A stretch of DNA of 64,000 bases from Deinococcus sedimenti (GCF_014648135.1 NZ_BMQN01000001.1:1054001-1118000), one strand, 5' to 3'. Shown: positions 1-12,298, counted from the stretch's first letter. Numbers and translations are program-made. Notes: generated by a model from the letters alone, not told the origin.

Positions 1-42
1 TTGTCGGCCACTCAACGGAACTGGATACCGCTGTGAATCCAG
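1..42 (+). repeat. partial copy of interspersed repeat family B
   Basis: The stretch ending in GGAACTGGATACCGCTGTGA closely resembles the right part of the repeats near 31.59 kb and 60.15 kb (GGAACTGGAAACCGCTGTGA in the latter). The palindromic left half is cut by the window edge or absent. No protein reading is needed to explain it. Confidence 0.55.
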
Positions 43-52
43 GTGTCCCTCG

Positions 53-88
53 GGGCCAGCTCTCCCGTCACCGGGGGCTGGCCCTTTT
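53..88 (+). terminator. intrinsic terminator of a gene left of the window
   Basis: GGGCCAGC (53-60) pairs perfectly with GCTGGCCC (77-84) and is followed directly by TTTT. It probably ends a plus-strand transcript that begins outside the window. Confidence 0.7.
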
Positions 89-119
89 GCGTGTAGGGCG
101 CGTCACGGCTGACTTGCGG

Positions 120-125
120 TAGAAT
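120..125 (+). promoter_or_regulatory. -10 element for the ABC binding-protein gene
   Basis: TAGAAT fits the TANNNT -10 consensus and lies downstream of the preceding terminator and 74 nt before the ATG at 200. No convincing -35 is visible. A ribosome binding site (AAGGAG) sits just before the start, so this gene has a leader. Confidence 0.4.
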
Positions 126-199
126 CGCCGCACCCCACACAGGTCCGGTGCGCTGCCTTCCGCGCGGCGCCGCCGGTACCGTCTCCCCAAGGAGCATTC

Positions 200-952
<753 letters not shown>

Positions 953-966
953 GGGACCCGTGAACG

Positions 967-1000
967 CGCCCCGACCGGATTCTGGTCGGGGCGTTCTGCT
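967..1000 (+). terminator. hairpin between binding protein and permease
   Basis: CGCCCCGACC (967-976) pairs perfectly with GGTCGGGGCG (984-993) around a 7-nt loop, followed by TTCTGCT. The weak U-tract suggests partial termination that sets a binding-protein:permease ratio. Confidence 0.6.
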
Positions 1001-1122
1001 GCGGCCGTTCTGCTGCGGCGCGGGTCAGGCAGCCTTCCCAGACGGCGGGCGAAGTGTGGCATTATCCATCAAATGCAACCCGGTTCCCCTTCCGTGCCTG
1101 CTCCTCTCTGCCGGAGGAGCCC

Positions 1123-1920
1123 ATGACCGCCAAGTCTGTTCCTCCGCGCGCCTCGCAGCCCCTCGGGTTGGGTGCACTGCTGCTGTGGCTGGGTGGCGCA
1201 GCGGCCGCGTTCCTGGCGCTGTTCTGGCTGATCACCGTGATCCTGCGCCAGATGCCCGAACCGATCGGCCCCCGCGCCGACCTGTTCGTAGACGGAGCGC
1301 GGATGACCCTGCAACTGACCCTGGTGGCGGGCGTGATCGGCCTGATCGTGGGGACCGTGGCGGGCATCCAGAAGACCAGTGCGCTGTGGTGGGTGCGCGC
1401 CCCGGCCAGCGTGTTCATCTGGCTGGTGCGCGGCACGCCGCTGCTGGTGCAGATCCTGTTCGTGTACAACGCCCTGCCGCCCATCCTGAAGAGCATCGGC
1501 ATTGACGTGCAGCTGAACGAGTTCTGGTCGGCCGTGATCGCGCTGGCCCTGAACGTCGGCGCGTACAACGCGGAGGTGATCCGCGCGGGCATCCTGGCGG
1601 TGCCGCGTGGGCAGACCGAGGCGGCGCGCAGTCTGGGCCTCAGCGGGCCGAAGACGATGACGACCGTGGTCCTGCCGCAGGCGCTGCGGATCGTGGTGCC
1701 GCCGCTGGTGAACAACCTCGTGGCGCTGCTGAAGGACTCCTCGCTGGCCAGCACCATCGCGCTGCTGGAACTGTCCCTGGCGGGCTCGCGCGTCAGCAGT
1801 GAGACGTTCATGCCCATCCCGGTGCTGACGACCATCGCGGCCGTTTACCTGGCGCTGACGACCGTGATGACGTTCTTCACGGATCAGCTGGAACGCCGCC
1901 TGAAGATCGCCTCGCGCTGA
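1123..1920 (+). CDS. amino-acid ABC transporter permease
   Basis: A 265-residue inner-membrane permease of the HisM/GlnP type. The ATG at 1123 is preceded by GGAGGAG; an upstream in-frame ATG at 1054 has no such site and would add a non-hydrophobic tail. A first membrane helix spans about residues 17-37, and further helices follow a segment containing MTLQLTLVAG. The cytoplasmic EAA loop that docks the ATPase is clear from about residue 166 (EAARSLGLSG, then QALRIVVPPLVNN). The gene pairs with the binding protein at 200-952. No ATP-binding subunit follows, because the next gene is convergent ilvC, so the ATPase must be encoded elsewhere or shared. Confidence 0.9.
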   Translation: MTAKSVPPRASQPLGLGALLLWLGGAAAAFLALFWLITVILRQMPEPIGPRADLFVDGARMTLQLTLVAGVIGLIVGTVAGIQKTSALWWVRAPASVFIWLVRGTPLLVQILFVYNALPPILKSIGIDVQLNEFWSAVIALALNVGAYNAEVIRAGILAVPRGQTEAARSLGLSGPKTMTTVVLPQALRIVVPPLVNNLVALLKDSSLASTIALLELSLAGSRVSSETFMPIPVLTTIAAVYLALTTVMTFFTDQLERRLKIASR

Positions 1921-1934
1921 GTGGGGAATACAGG

Positions 1935-1964
1935 GAGGCGCCCCCGGTGATCGGGTGGCGCCTC
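1935..1964 (+). terminator. terminator-like hairpin after permease gene
   Basis: GAGGCGCC (1935-1942) pairs with GGCGCCTC (1957-1964) 15 nt after the permease stop. The tail is TCCCC rather than a T-run, so strength is uncertain. Confidence 0.5.
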
Positions 1965-1990
1965 TCCCCTGCCTGGGGCCGTCCGGGCAT

Positions 1991-2025
1991 GAGAAGAGGC
2001 CGGTGGGCGCGCTGCCCCCGGCCTC
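1991..2025 (-). terminator. terminator of the ilvBNC operon
   Basis: On the minus strand GAGGCCGG (2025-2018) pairs with CCGGCCTC (2003-1996), followed by TTCTC. It lies just beyond the ilvC stop codon. Confidence 0.55.
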
Positions 2026-2040
2026 CCCTGCTGGCAGTTT

Positions 2041-3051
2041 TTAAACTTCCAGCGCCTTCTTGTTGATGAAGGGCATCTTGTCGCGCAGTTCCTTCCCAAC
2101 GACTTCCAGGGTGTGGTCGCGCATCTTGCCGCGCTGCTCCTCCATGAAGGGGAAGCCGGCCTCGGCGTCGGCGATGAAACGCTCGGCGAACTTGCCGGTC
2201 TGGATGTCACTCAGGACGCGGCCCATCTCGGCTTTCGTCTCGGCGGTCACGACGCGGGGGCCGGTGACGTAGTCGCCGAACTCGGCGGTGTTGCTGATGC
2301 TGTGGCGCATGCCTTCGAAGCCCTTCTCGTAGATCAGGTCGACGATCAGCTTGACCTCGTGCAGGGTCTCGAAGTACGCGATCTCGGGCTGGTACCCGGC
2401 TTCCACGAGGGTCTCGAAGCCCGCCTGGATCAAGTGGGTGACGCCGCCGCACAGGACGCTCTGCTCGCCGAACAGGTCGGTCTCGGTCTCTTCCTTGAAG
2501 GTGGTTTCGAGCACGCCGGCGCGGGTGCAGCCGATGCCGTTCGCGTACGCCAGGGCGATGTCGCGGGCGTGGCCGGTGGCGTCCTGCTGCACGGCGAAGA
2601 TGCCGGGCATGCCTGCACCGTCGGCGTAGACGCGGCGCAGCATGTGGCCGGGGCCTTTGGGCGCCACGAGGAACACGTCCACGTCGGTGGGGGGCGTGAT
2701 GCGGCCGAAGTGCACGTTGAAGCCGTGCCCGAACGCCAGGGCCTTCCCGGCGCTGAGGTGCGGGGCGATGCTCTGCTCGTACGTTTTGGGCTGCTGCTCG
2801 TCGGGGATCAGGAGCATGATCACGTCGGCTTCTTTGGTGGCGTCCTCGATGCTGGCGACGCGCAGGCCGGCCTGTTCGGCCTTGGCGCGGCTGGCGCTGC
2901 CGTCACGCAGGCCGACGACGACGTTGAAGCCGCTGTCCCGCAGGTTCTGCGCGTGGGCGTGCGCCTGGCTGCCGTAGCCGATGATGGCGATCAGCTTGTT
3001 CTCGATGGGGGCGGTGCTCACGTCGCGGTCGTAGTACATTTTTGCAGCCAT
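2041..3051 (-). CDS. ilvC: ketol-acid reductoisomerase (NADP+)
   Basis: IlvC converts acetolactate or acetohydroxybutyrate to the dihydroxy acid by Mg2+-dependent alkyl migration and NADPH reduction, the second shared step of valine and isoleucine synthesis. The 336-residue length is that of the short class I enzymes. The Rossmann motif [13 protein letters not shown] is near residue 25. The metal-site segment [13 protein letters not shown] carries the Asp/Glu pair that binds Mg2+. An AGGAG site lies about 10 nt before the ATG. It is the last gene of ilvB-ilvN-ilvC, separated from ilvN by 126 nt that hold a palindromic repeat. Confidence 0.97.
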   Translation of the reverse strand: MAAKMYYDRDVSTAPIENKLIAIIGYGSQAHAHAQNLRDSGFNVVVGLRDGSASRAKAEQAGLRVASIEDATKEADVIMLLIPDEQQPKTYEQSIAPHLSAGKALAFGHGFNVHFGRITPPTDVDVFLVAPKGPGHMLRRVYADGAGMPGIFAVQQDATGHARDIALAYANGIGCTRAGVLETTFKEETETDLFGEQSVLCGGVTHLIQAGFETLVEAGYQPEIAYFETLHEVKLIVDLIYEKGFEGMRHSISNTAEFGDYVTGPRVVTAETKAEMGRVLSDIQTGKFAERFIADAEAGFPFMEEQRGKMRDHTLEVVGKELRDKMPFINKKALEV

Positions 3052-3114
3052 GTTCGGGATTCTCCTACAGAAAGTGAGTGGGGGCAGGGTGTGGACTAGG
3101 CGGGTTCAGGGGGC

Positions 3115-3177
3115 GTTGATAGTGGATAGTTGATGGTTGATCGGTTTCCTTTCAACTGTCAACTTTCAACCATCGAC
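3115..3177 (-). repeat. palindromic repeat family A, copy 1 (after ilvN)
   Basis: The left arm GTTGATGGTTGA (from 3129) pairs with TCAACCATCGAC (ending 3177) with one wobble. The copy abuts the ilvN stop codon. Related copies follow the stops of the VanW-family gene (about 5.8 kb) and malQ (about 17.3 kb). Confidence 0.75.
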
Positions 3178-3773
3178 CTAGAACAGGTTGGGGACGTGGC
3201 GGGCGCGTTCCTCGCGCGGCTGGACTTCCAGGGTGGGTTGCAGGGCCTGCGTTTCGCCCTCGTGGTAGACGTGGGCGGGGATGTCGGCGTTGCTGCCTCG
3301 GGTCAGGGCGATGCGGCCGGTGCGCATGGTTTCCAGGATGCCGAAGGGGCGCATCTGTTCGATGAACGCGGTGATCTTGCCCTCGTCGCCGGTGACTTCG
3401 AAGGTGAGGGCGTGGCGGCCGACGTCCACGATGCGGCTGCGGAAGTCCTCGGCGATCTGGCGGACCTCGACGCGGCTCTCGGGGGTGATGGCGACCTTCA
3501 CGAGGACCAGTTCGCGGTCCACGTACTTCTCGAGGCTGTGGTCGATGATCTTGATGACGTCGTGGAGTTTCTCCAGCTGGCGGATGGCCTGTTCGACGAC
3601 GCCGCGGTCGCCGCTGACGACGATGGTCATGCGGGACACGCCGGGGTGTTCGGTGCTGCCCACGCTGAGGCTCTTGATGTTGTAGCCGCGGCGGCCGAAC
3701 AGGGCGGTGATGCGGGTCAGGACGCGAGGTTCGTCGCGCACCAGGATGGACAGCAGGTGGTCTCGGACTTCGG

Positions 3774-3777
<4 letters not shown>
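3178..3777 (-). CDS. ilvN: acetolactate synthase small (regulatory) subunit
   Basis: This 199-residue subunit activates the IlvB catalytic subunit and confers valine feedback control. An N-terminal ACT domain (about residues 5-80) begins LLSILVRDEPRVLTRITALF and contains the RGYNIKSLSVG signature of the family. A C-terminal ALS_ss domain follows. The tail after about residue 165 is longer than in the roughly 163-residue E. coli subunit and ends in polar, low-complexity sequence. The ATG at 3777 overlaps the ilvB stop as ATGA, so translation is coupled to ilvB. Confidence 0.95.
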
Positions 3778-5522
<1,745 letters not shown>

Positions 5523-5549
5523 GGTCTCCTCCGTGCCTGCGCTGGTATG

Positions 5550-5578
5550 AAAAACCCCCACCCGGGTGTGGGTGGGGG
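5550..5578 (-). terminator. ilv leader attenuator (intrinsic terminator)
   Basis: Read on the minus strand, CCCCCACCC (5578-5570) pairs perfectly with GGGTGGGGG (5563-5555) over a 6-nt loop, followed by TTTTT (5554-5550). It lies between the leader peptide stop and the ilvB ribosome binding site, exactly where an attenuator must be. Confidence 0.85.
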
Positions 5579-5598
5579 TGTGCGGGTAGGTCGTACGC

Positions 5599-5652
5599 CT
5601 AGCCTCGGACTCCCCCGATGCCAAGAAGTACCACCACAATCGCCGCGCTCAT
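5599..5652 (-). CDS. ilv operon leader peptide
   Basis: A 17-codon frame, MSAAIVVVLLGIGGVRG, begins at an ATG only 6 nt after a TATGGT -10 element and so is probably leaderless. Nine of 17 residues are Ile, Val or Leu (IVVVLL, I, V), the products of the operon it precedes. Several of these codons (ATT, GTA, CTT) are rare in this GC-rich genome. The stop lies 21 nt before the perfect terminator hairpin ahead of ilvB. This is the layout of a classical ribosome-mediated attenuator: ribosome stalling at Ile/Val/Leu codons when charged tRNA is scarce would favour read-through. A GGGGG tract within the leader (5612-5616) could pair with the C-rich terminator arm. Confidence 0.8.
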   Translation of the reverse strand: MSAAIVVVLLGIGGVRG

Positions 5653-5658
5653 GGACCC

Positions 5659-5688
5659 ACCATAGGCCCCGGTCTGAACCGGGTGCAA
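5659..5688 (-). promoter_or_regulatory. promoter of the ilv leader/ilvBNC operon
   Basis: Minus-strand TTGCAC (5688-5683), an 18-bp spacer and TATGGT (5664-5659) form a good promoter. The leader-peptide ATG starts 6 nt downstream of the -10, which implies a leaderless transcript. Confidence 0.75.
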
Positions 5689-5750
5689 GGCGCGTCTAGA
5701 CCGCCGGGCGTTCCGGCGCCGGGAACAAACGGACGTTCGTACGTGCGGAA

Positions 5751-5813
5751 AGTTGAAAGTCAAAAGTTGATGGTTGATGGAGTTCGATTCCATCAACCAT
5801 CAACCGTTCAGCA
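5751..5813 (-). repeat. palindromic repeat family A, copy 2 (after VanW-family gene)
   Basis: GTTGATGGTTGATGG (5766-5780) and CCATCAACCATCAAC (5790-5804) form a perfect 15-bp inverted repeat with a 9-nt loop. It directly follows the stop codon of the VanW-family gene. Confidence 0.85.
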
Positions 5814-7517
5814 TCAACTCCTGGGGCCGGTTTCGTACACCGCCTGCCAGGCCTTGTACACGGTGCTGACCTTGTCAGTACGCACACCCTTGGCGTCCTT
5901 GATGGTGCGGGTGATGTAGAGGCTGAACCCGTCGGCAGCCCAGTCGACCTGCCGGACCACGCCGGGACGCAGGGCGGTATTCACCACGTATCTGGGGGCG
6001 GGGTGCGGCACGCGCGCCGTGATCACGGCGGGGCTGACGGTCACGGTCCGCTGCGGCTTGACGCCCCAGACCTCGACGGTCAGGGTGCTCTTGGCGTTGT
6101 CGTTGTTCGCCTTGATCAGGATGGGGGCGGTCGTGTCGTTCTTCAGTTTCAGGTCCAGGCCCGGGTCGTACACGGCGGCCTCGAACCCCACCTGCGGTTC
6201 GTAGTACCCGACGCGGTACGAGTGCTGGTTGCGTTCCACGACCGGCAGTCCCGCCTGGTACAGCGCGCGGAACACGGTCGTGCTGACCTGGCACACGCCG
6301 CCGCCCAGGCCGTCCACAGTGCGGCCCCCGCTGATGATCAGGCCGCCCACGAAGCCGTTCGAAGCGTCGATGCCGCCCAGGCTGTTCAGGAAGCTGAAGA
6401 CCTCGCCGGACGGGACGACCGCGCCGTTGATCTTGGAGGCGGCGTTCGCGACGTTCGTGCGGCGCGCGGCGCTGCTGCCGTAGTACGTGCTCTTCCCGAC
6501 GGCGATCAGCTGCAACTTGTCAGCGGCCGGGAGTCTGTCGATGGTCAGGGTGGGCTGGTCGGCCTTGCTGGGGAACACGACGGTCTTCACGGCGGGGTCC
6601 AGGACCGCCTTGCGGAACTGGGCGTACGCGGCCGCACGGTCCGTGACCAGTCCGGCCTTCTCCTTCGCCTTGACCAGCTTGCCGCCCTGCAGGACGTAGC
6701 GGGCGTTCAGCGCCGGCTGGTCGATGGCGTCGGTCAGCCGGCCGAACGCGGCCTTGAGGGTCTTCTCGTCGGGTTCGATGCCGCTGTCACGAACCCAGTA
6801 CAGGTCCGCGACCTGCAACGCGGTCAGGCCGCCCTTGCGGGTGGTGCCACCGAGCGTGACCGTGAAGGGCCGGGCGATGGCGTTGCCCTGCTCCACGTAA
6901 GTTTTGAGGGTCGCGGCCGTGAGTTTCGCTGCCGTGGACTTCACCGTCACGGTCAGCGCGGTGAGGTCCGGGTTGGCGACGTAGGTGTTCACGGCGCCCG
7001 TCACGTCGGCGCTCAGGCCGGGAGTGTCGGCCTTCACGGCGTAGCGTTTGCTGACCTTGTCGAAGTACACGCTGGCGTTCTTCGGGGCGGTGTTCAGCCC
7101 GGCGGTCAGGCTGGTCAGCGTGGCGCGGGCCTTCGCGCCGTCCACGGCGGCAGTCAGGGGAAGGTCCTGGGTGGGCGCCTGGCCGATCATGCCCTGAAGT
7201 TTTTCCAGTACGCCGCGGTCCTGAGTGATCTTCATGGCGGCGTCCACGCTGGTCTGCGCGTCGGCGTGCCAGCCGAGTTTCTCGGCGCTGAGGGTCCAGG
7301 TGTTCTTCCCGGCGGTGACAGTGACCTGCGGGGGCGTGGCGGCGCGGCTGCCCACGGCGGCCAGGGCCTGCTCGCGGGTCATGCCGCCCACGTCCGTTCC
7401 GGCGATGCGCAGGCCGGGAGCGAGGGTGGTGGTGTTCTGCGTGGCGGCAACCGCCAGCGCTCCCCCCACGAGGAGCGCGACGGTTCCGGCGGTGATTCCT
7501 GCGGCCCAGACCTTCAT
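5814..7517 (-). CDS. VanW-family, peptidoglycan-binding-like exported protein
   Basis: A 567-residue envelope protein related to YoaR/VanW proteins. The N terminus (about residues 5-27) is a hydrophobic signal or anchor ([13 protein letters not shown]). Two repeated putative peptidoglycan-binding domains follow (about 30-320), each with alternating beta-strand/helix segments of the PG_binding_4 kind. The VanW domain lies at about residues 355-480, with the hallmark segments [30 protein letters not shown] and [20 protein letters not shown]. The C-terminal 85 residues are beta-rich and may be G5-like. The biochemical role of VanW is unsettled; a cell-wall function is inferred. It appears monocistronic. 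Confidence 0.85.
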   Translation of the reverse strand: MKVWAAGITAGTVALLVGGALAVAATQNTTTLAPGLRIAGTDVGGMTREQALAAVGSRAATPPQVTVTAGKNTWTLSAEKLGWHADAQTSVDAAMKITQDRGVLEKLQGMIGQAPTQDLPLTAAVDGAKARATLTSLTAGLNTAPKNASVYFDKVSKRYAVKADTPGLSADVTGAVNTYVANPDLTALTVTVKSTAAKLTAATLKTYVEQGNAIARPFTVTLGGTTRKGGLTALQVADLYWVRDSGIEPDEKTLKAAFGRLTDAIDQPALNARYVLQGGKLVKAKEKAGLVTDRAAAYAQFRKAVLDPAVKTVVFPSKADQPTLTIDRLPAADKLQLIAVGKSTYYGSSAARRTNVANAASKINGAVVPSGEVFSFLNSLGGIDASNGFVGGLIISGGRTVDGLGGGVCQVSTTVFRALYQAGLPVVERNQHSYRVGYYEPQVGFEAAVYDPGLDLKLKNDTTAPILIKANNDNAKSTLTVEVWGVKPQRTVTVSPAVITARVPHPAPRYVVNTALRPGVVRQVDWAADGFSLYITRTIKDAKGVRTDKVSTVYKAWQAVYETGPRS

Positions 7518-7525
7518 CGGTTGGC

Positions 7526-7531
7526 AGTGTA
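7526..7531 (-). promoter_or_regulatory. -10 element of VanW-family gene
   Basis: TACACT on the minus strand ends 8 nt before the ATG and no ribosome binding site is present, which is consistent with a leaderless or near-leaderless transcript. No clear -35 is seen. Confidence 0.5.
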
Positions 7532-7742
7532 AGGAAGTTCACGCGTCCAGGACAGGGGATTGTGCACGTTCGCCAGACAGGTAAGGCTTCATGAAGGGCT
7601 GCATTCGGCGGTTGAGGCACTGCGTCCACCCCGACCGGACAGCGGCCGGTCCTGCCGCACCCCGCAGAGCTGGACTCCACTGATCGGGACCGGAAAACCG
7701 CCCCCAGCCCGGTGGCAAGAGGCGGCCCTGATGTGCAGACTC

Positions 7743-8993
<1,251 letters not shown>

Positions 8994-9071
8994 GCGGGGG
9001 TCCTCCGTGCGGGGTGGGGAATGAACGGGGTGGGTTGAATTCGCCGTGCCGGTGCGCAGGCGGAATGCGAC

Positions 9072-9077
9072 AGTGTA
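9072..9077 (-). promoter_or_regulatory. possible -10 element for lysJ
   Basis: TACACT on the minus strand lies 78 nt upstream of the lysJ ATG. No good -35 is recognisable, so the assignment rests on the hexamer and position only. Confidence 0.3.
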
Positions 9078-9219
9078 GGCCCTGCGGACAGGGCAGGTGC
9101 GCGGGTGTCCAGGGGACACGATCATGGCACACGGCAGGCAAGATGGCGGATTCTCCTGGCAATCGGCAGGAAAACGGGTGCGGAGCTGCGAACCATGGGA
9201 CACGTTGACGCTGCGACCC

Positions 9220-10110
9220 TCACATGTCAGAGCTCACCGCCACCGGAACGCGTTTCGCGCGCGGCGGCAGGTTGATCAACCCCAGCCCCGCGAGCACCAC
9301 GAGCACGCCCAGCACGGACAGCGCCCCGACAGGCTCTCCGGCCAGGGCGGCCCAGCCCAGGCCCCAGACGGGCAGCGCGTACGTGACGGCGGTGACCTGG
9401 GTGGGGCTGACGCGGGCCAGCAGGCCGTAGTACAGCAGGTACGCCAGTCCACTGCCGACGATACCCAGGAACGCCACCGCGCCCACGGCGGTCAGGGTGA
9501 GCGGCGCGGGCGCCGGGCCGATCAACGCGACGGGCAGCAGCATGACGCTGCTCAGACCCAGTTGCGTGGTGGCCAGACCCACGGGGTTCAGGCCGCCCAG
9601 GGTGCGTTTGGCGATGGTGGTGGCGACCGCGTACCCCAGGCTGGCGATCAGCAGGATGATCACGCCGTGCAGTGTGGCGTGCCCGCCGCCCAGGCCTCCG
9701 GACACCGTGAGGGCGACGCCGCCCAGGCCCAACAGCACGCCCGCCAGCGTCACGCCGCGCAGGCGGGTGTCGCGCAGGGTCAGGCCGATCAGCAGCGCGA
9801 ACAGCGGCGTGGTGGCGTTGATGATCGCCGCGATGTTTGAACTGACGGTCTGCTCGCCCCACGCGAAGAACGACCACGGGATCACGTTGTTGAACAGCGC
9901 GACCAGCAGCAGCGGTTTCCACAGCCGCGCGGGCGGCAGGCTGTGGCGTCCCAGCCGCAGCGCCCCGATCAGGACCAGCGCGCCGAACACGGACCGGAGC
10001 AGCGCCACCCACACGGGCGGGAACACCTCGCCACTCAGGCGGATCAGCAGGAACGACACGCCCCAGAACGCCGAGAGCAGGAACATGTCCAGCGCGTCGC
10101 GGCGCGTCAC
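9220..10110 (-). CDS. DMT-family (EamA) transporter
   Basis: A 296-residue polytopic inner-membrane protein with about ten hydrophobic helices in two EamA repeats (about 5-135 and 150-285). Typical family segments include [11 protein letters not shown] near the N terminus, [14 protein letters not shown] closing the first repeat and [14 protein letters not shown] in the second. Such proteins export metabolites or amino acids; the substrate is unknown. The start is a GTG at 10110 that overlaps the stop of the upstream gene (GTGA). It is the last of five overlapping minus-strand genes, so it may export a product of, or protect against, the same stress as its neighbours. Confidence 0.85.
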   Translation of the reverse strand: MTRRDALDMFLLSAFWGVSFLLIRLSGEVFPPVWVALLRSVFGALVLIGALRLGRHSLPPARLWKPLLLVALFNNVIPWSFFAWGEQTVSSNIAAIINATTPLFALLIGLTLRDTRLRGVTLAGVLLGLGGVALTVSGGLGGGHATLHGVIILLIASLGYAVATTIAKRTLGGLNPVGLATTQLGLSSVMLLPVALIGPAPAPLTLTAVGAVAFLGIVGSGLAYLLYYGLLARVSPTQVTAVTYALPVWGLGWAALAGEPVGALSVLGVLVVLAGLGLINLPPRAKRVPVAVSSDM

Positions 10111-10574
10111 GCGCGGCTCCCGGAGCGGCGGAAGTCCATCGTCCAGTTCGTTTCCCAGCTGACCCCGCCGTCATTGGAGAGGGCCTGTTCCCAGCGGGCC
10201 TCGCTGGGGCTCAGCACCTGCCAGGTGAATCGGCAGCGGCAGGGCTGTCCCTTCCACTCGTCCTCGCCGTAGAAGGTGCCCACGCCCGCCGTGAAGGTCC
10301 CGGTCATGGGGGGCTGGAACGCTCCGTCGGACGCGCCGATCCACTGGATGGTCCAGCGCTGCGCGGTCCGCTCGAAGGCGCGGACGGTCAGGCCCAGCGG
10401 GGTGCCGTCCGGACGGTTGATGTCCTCCACGTTCCCCAGGCCACCCAGTGCGGGGCGGACTCGGGCGACGGTCTGGAATTCCTCCCAGTCCTGCAAACCG
10501 ACCAGACGGTCGCGCAGGCGACGGTTATGGATGACCCAGTCACCGTGCAGGAAGTCGAAATCGTGTTCACTCAT
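10107..10574 (-). CDS. conserved hypothetical protein
   Basis: A 155-residue soluble protein without signal peptide or membrane helix. It begins MSEHDFDFLHGDWVIHNRRLRDRL and ends with SNDGGVSWETNWTMDFRR. Trp and Gly recur in a beta-rich pattern resembling small lipocalin-like or DUF1579-like proteins, but I cannot assign a function. The start at 10574 has GGAGG 7 nt upstream and lies inside the end of the preceding gene. The stop overlaps the GTG of the DMT transporter gene. Confidence 0.75.
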   Translation of the reverse strand: MSEHDFDFLHGDWVIHNRRLRDRLVGLQDWEEFQTVARVRPALGGLGNVEDINRPDGTPLGLTVRAFERTAQRWTIQWIGASDGAFQPPMTGTFTAGVGTFYGEDEWKGQPCRCRFTWQVLSPSEARWEQALSNDGGVSWETNWTMDFRRSGSRA

Positions 10575-11199
10575 GGGTGGCCTCCGGGTGACTGGGGCGC
10601 AGCTGAGCAAGGTGCGCGGGCAGGGCGGGCCAGCCGTCCTCCTGCGCGGCGCATTCCGCCCAGTTCTCCTTGCCGCTCCAGCGTTCGATGCTCAGGGAAT
10701 AGACGCCGGTGCGGGCCAGATCGGCGTCGGTGATGGGCCGGGTGTGCGCGCCCACGCGCAGCCCAGGAAAGACCCGTTCGCTGAGGGTGGTCAGGGCCGC
10801 GCGGGCGTCCTCGCCGTGCAGGACGCGGGCCGTGCCGAACACCATGGCGCTGCGGTACTGCACGCTCAGTTCCAGCGGGGAGTTGCTGGGCAGCAGCGCG
10901 CCGGTCTCGGTCACCTCGAAGGTCGCGGGGTGGCCCTGCGCCTCGCCCTGCTCGGTGTTCGCGCGCAGGCGGCCCACGACGTTCGTGTGGTACACGAGGT
11001 CGTGCGTTTCGGGCCGGTACGCGAAGGCCAGGGGCGTCACGAACGGCCACACGCGGCCGTCCTCGGACCGGTAGACGGTCGCCACGCGGCCCAGCGGCAC
11101 GCGCAGCAGCAGCGCCTGGATCCAGGCGTCGTCCCGACGGTTCTGCGGGCGGCGGCTGACGCTCGGGTCGCGCTGCGCGGGGTCGTAGAAGCCGCTCAC
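10567..11199 (-). CDS. pyridoxamine 5'-phosphate oxidase-like flavin-binding protein
   Basis: A 210-residue protein of the split-barrel FMN-binding superfamily (Pyridox_oxase_2, related to NimA 5-nitroimidazole reductases). The segments LGRVATVYRSEDGRVWPFVTPLAF and LVYHTNVVGRL match the barrel strands that bind flavin phosphate in this group, and QYRSAMVFGTARV forms a later strand. It probably reduces or binds a small molecule with FMN or F420-like cofactors; the substrate is unknown. The start is a GTG at 11199 that overlaps the stop of the upstream DJ-1-like gene. Confidence 0.8.
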   Translation of the reverse strand: MSGFYDPAQRDPSVSRRPQNRRDDAWIQALLLRVPLGRVATVYRSEDGRVWPFVTPLAFAYRPETHDLVYHTNVVGRLRANTEQGEAQGHPATFEVTETGALLPSNSPLELSVQYRSAMVFGTARVLHGEDARAALTTLSERVFPGLRVGAHTRPITDADLARTGVYSLSIERWSGKENWAECAAQEDGWPALPAHLAQLRPSHPEATHE

Positions 11200-11816
11200 G
11201 GGTTCGCCCGGTCTCGCAGCCCCTGGCCTGTCGGGCGGAATTCCATCTGGCGGGCGGTGCGTTCGGCCAGCGCGCGCGAGTGGAGCCGCTCGACGAGGTG
11301 CAGGGTCATGTCGATGCCCGCGCTGATGCCGCCCGACGTGACCACCGCGCCCGAGTCCACCCAGGCGACGTCCGGCACGACCGTCAGCGCCGGGAACTGC
11401 GCCTGGAGGTCCGCCTGATCCTCCCAGTGGGTGGTGACGCGCCGCCCGTCCAGCAGTCCCTCAGAGGCGAGCAGGAACGCGCCGGTGCAGATCGAGGCCA
11501 GCACCTCCACCCGCGCCGCCTGCGCCTGGACCCACTCACGCACGCGCGGGTCAGCCAGGGGCGCGTCCATCACGCCGCCGGGCACGATCAGCACGTCCAG
11601 CGGCGGGTGATCGTCCAGCGTGGCGTGCGGCAGCACCCGGAAGCCCCCGCGCCCGCCCGCCGGGGCACCCGACGCGCCGATCAGGACCGGCTGGAAGGGC
11701 GCCGCCTCGCCGTCCCGCCCGGCCAGTCGCGTGGCGACACTCAGGACCTCGAAGGGACCGCCCAGGTCGAGGACCTCGATGCCGTCGAAGATCAGGATGC
11801 CGACGGTAAAGGTCAT
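11196..11816 (-). CDS. DJ-1/PfpI-family (class I glutamine amidotransferase-like) protein
   Basis: A 206-residue DJ-1/PfpI superfamily protein. The N-terminal strand FTVGILIFDGIEVLDLGGPFEVL is typical of the AraC-associated and isonitrile-hydratase-like branch. The nucleophile elbow ASICTGAFLLASEGLL carries the conserved Cys, followed by GRRVTTHWEDQADL with the partner His. This branch includes isonitrile hydratases and uncharacterised stress proteins; there is no fused AraC domain here. The ATG at 11816 overlaps the preceding gene's stop. A longer open frame upstream lies inside the neighbouring GNAT gene and is not coding. Confidence 0.85.
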   Translation of the reverse strand: MTFTVGILIFDGIEVLDLGGPFEVLSVATRLAGRDGEAAPFQPVLIGASGAPAGGRGGFRVLPHATLDDHPPLDVLIVPGGVMDAPLADPRVREWVQAQAARVEVLASICTGAFLLASEGLLDGRRVTTHWEDQADLQAQFPALTVVPDVAWVDSGAVVTSGGISAGIDMTLHLVERLHSRALAERTARQMEFRPTGQGLRDRANP

Positions 11817-12280
11817 GCCGTCCCCCGGCTCAGCGGCAGGCTGAAGTGGTGCGCGGTGACGTTCATTCCGGCGCGGTGGTACAGGCGGTGGGCCGTAAAG
11901 CGCGTCTCCCCCACTCCGGAGTCGAGGTGGAGTTCCGAGCAGCCCAGTTCGTGGGCGCGGCCCTCCAGCCAGTGCAGCAGCGCGCGGGCGTGGCCGCGTC
12001 CACGGGCGCCTTGGAGGGTGCTCAGGTCGTCCACGTACAGGGTGCGCCCGGCCCAGAGCAGGTGCATGACGCGGTACCCGGCAACGGCGGCGGCCTCCTC
12101 GTGGCCCGGTTCGAAGGCGCCGACCAGCGCGTAACCCTCGGCCTGGGTGGTGCTCAGGAACGCGCGCAGGGCGTCCGGTGTGGCGGTATGTGGTGAGTCG
12201 GGCCGCAGGGCGCGCAGGGCCGGGAGGGCCAGATGCGCCTCCGTAGGCGGGATGGGGCGGAGGTCGCGGGGTTCGGTCAT
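11813..12280 (-). CDS. GNAT-family N-acetyltransferase
   Basis: A 155-residue acetyltransferase and the first gene of the five-gene minus-strand operon. The acetyl-CoA pyrophosphate-binding motif reads ARGRGHARALLHWL, preceded by the beta4 strand LYVDDLSTLQG and followed by LHLDSGVGETRFTAHRLYHRAGM, as in aminoglycoside-type and small-molecule GNAT enzymes. The substrate is unknown. The ATG lies 6 nt downstream of a TACTCT -10 element, so translation is probably leaderless. The same DNA on the other strand serves as the -10 of the divergent MocR gene. Confidence 0.85.
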   Translation of the reverse strand: MTEPRDLRPIPPTEAHLALPALRALRPDSPHTATPDALRAFLSTTQAEGYALVGAFEPGHEEAAAVAGYRVMHLLWAGRTLYVDDLSTLQGARGRGHARALLHWLEGRAHELGCSELHLDSGVGETRFTAHRLYHRAGMNVTAHHFSLPLSRGTA

Positions 12281-12285
12281 GGGCG

Positions 12286-12292
12286 TAGAGTA
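12286..12292. promoter_or_regulatory. shared -10 region of two divergent leaderless genes
   Basis: The 7-bp sequence TAGAGTA reads TAGAGT on the plus strand, 7 nt before the MocR ATG, and TACTCT on the minus strand, 6 nt before the GNAT ATG. The two promoters are therefore mutually exclusive. No strong -35 is visible for either, which suggests activator dependence. Confidence 0.6.
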
Positions 12293-12298
12293 GGAGGC

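Noticed and set aside
5599..5796. A 65-codon frame containing the ilv leader peptide
   Set aside because: The upstream part reads through repeat family A and lies upstream of the promoter; only the last 17 codons follow the -10 element.
6003..7532. A 509-codon open frame opposite the VanW-family gene
   Set aside because: It is an antisense artefact of high GC; the minus-strand product has signal peptide and VanW motifs, while this frame has Val/Asp/Gly-rich sequence with no domain.
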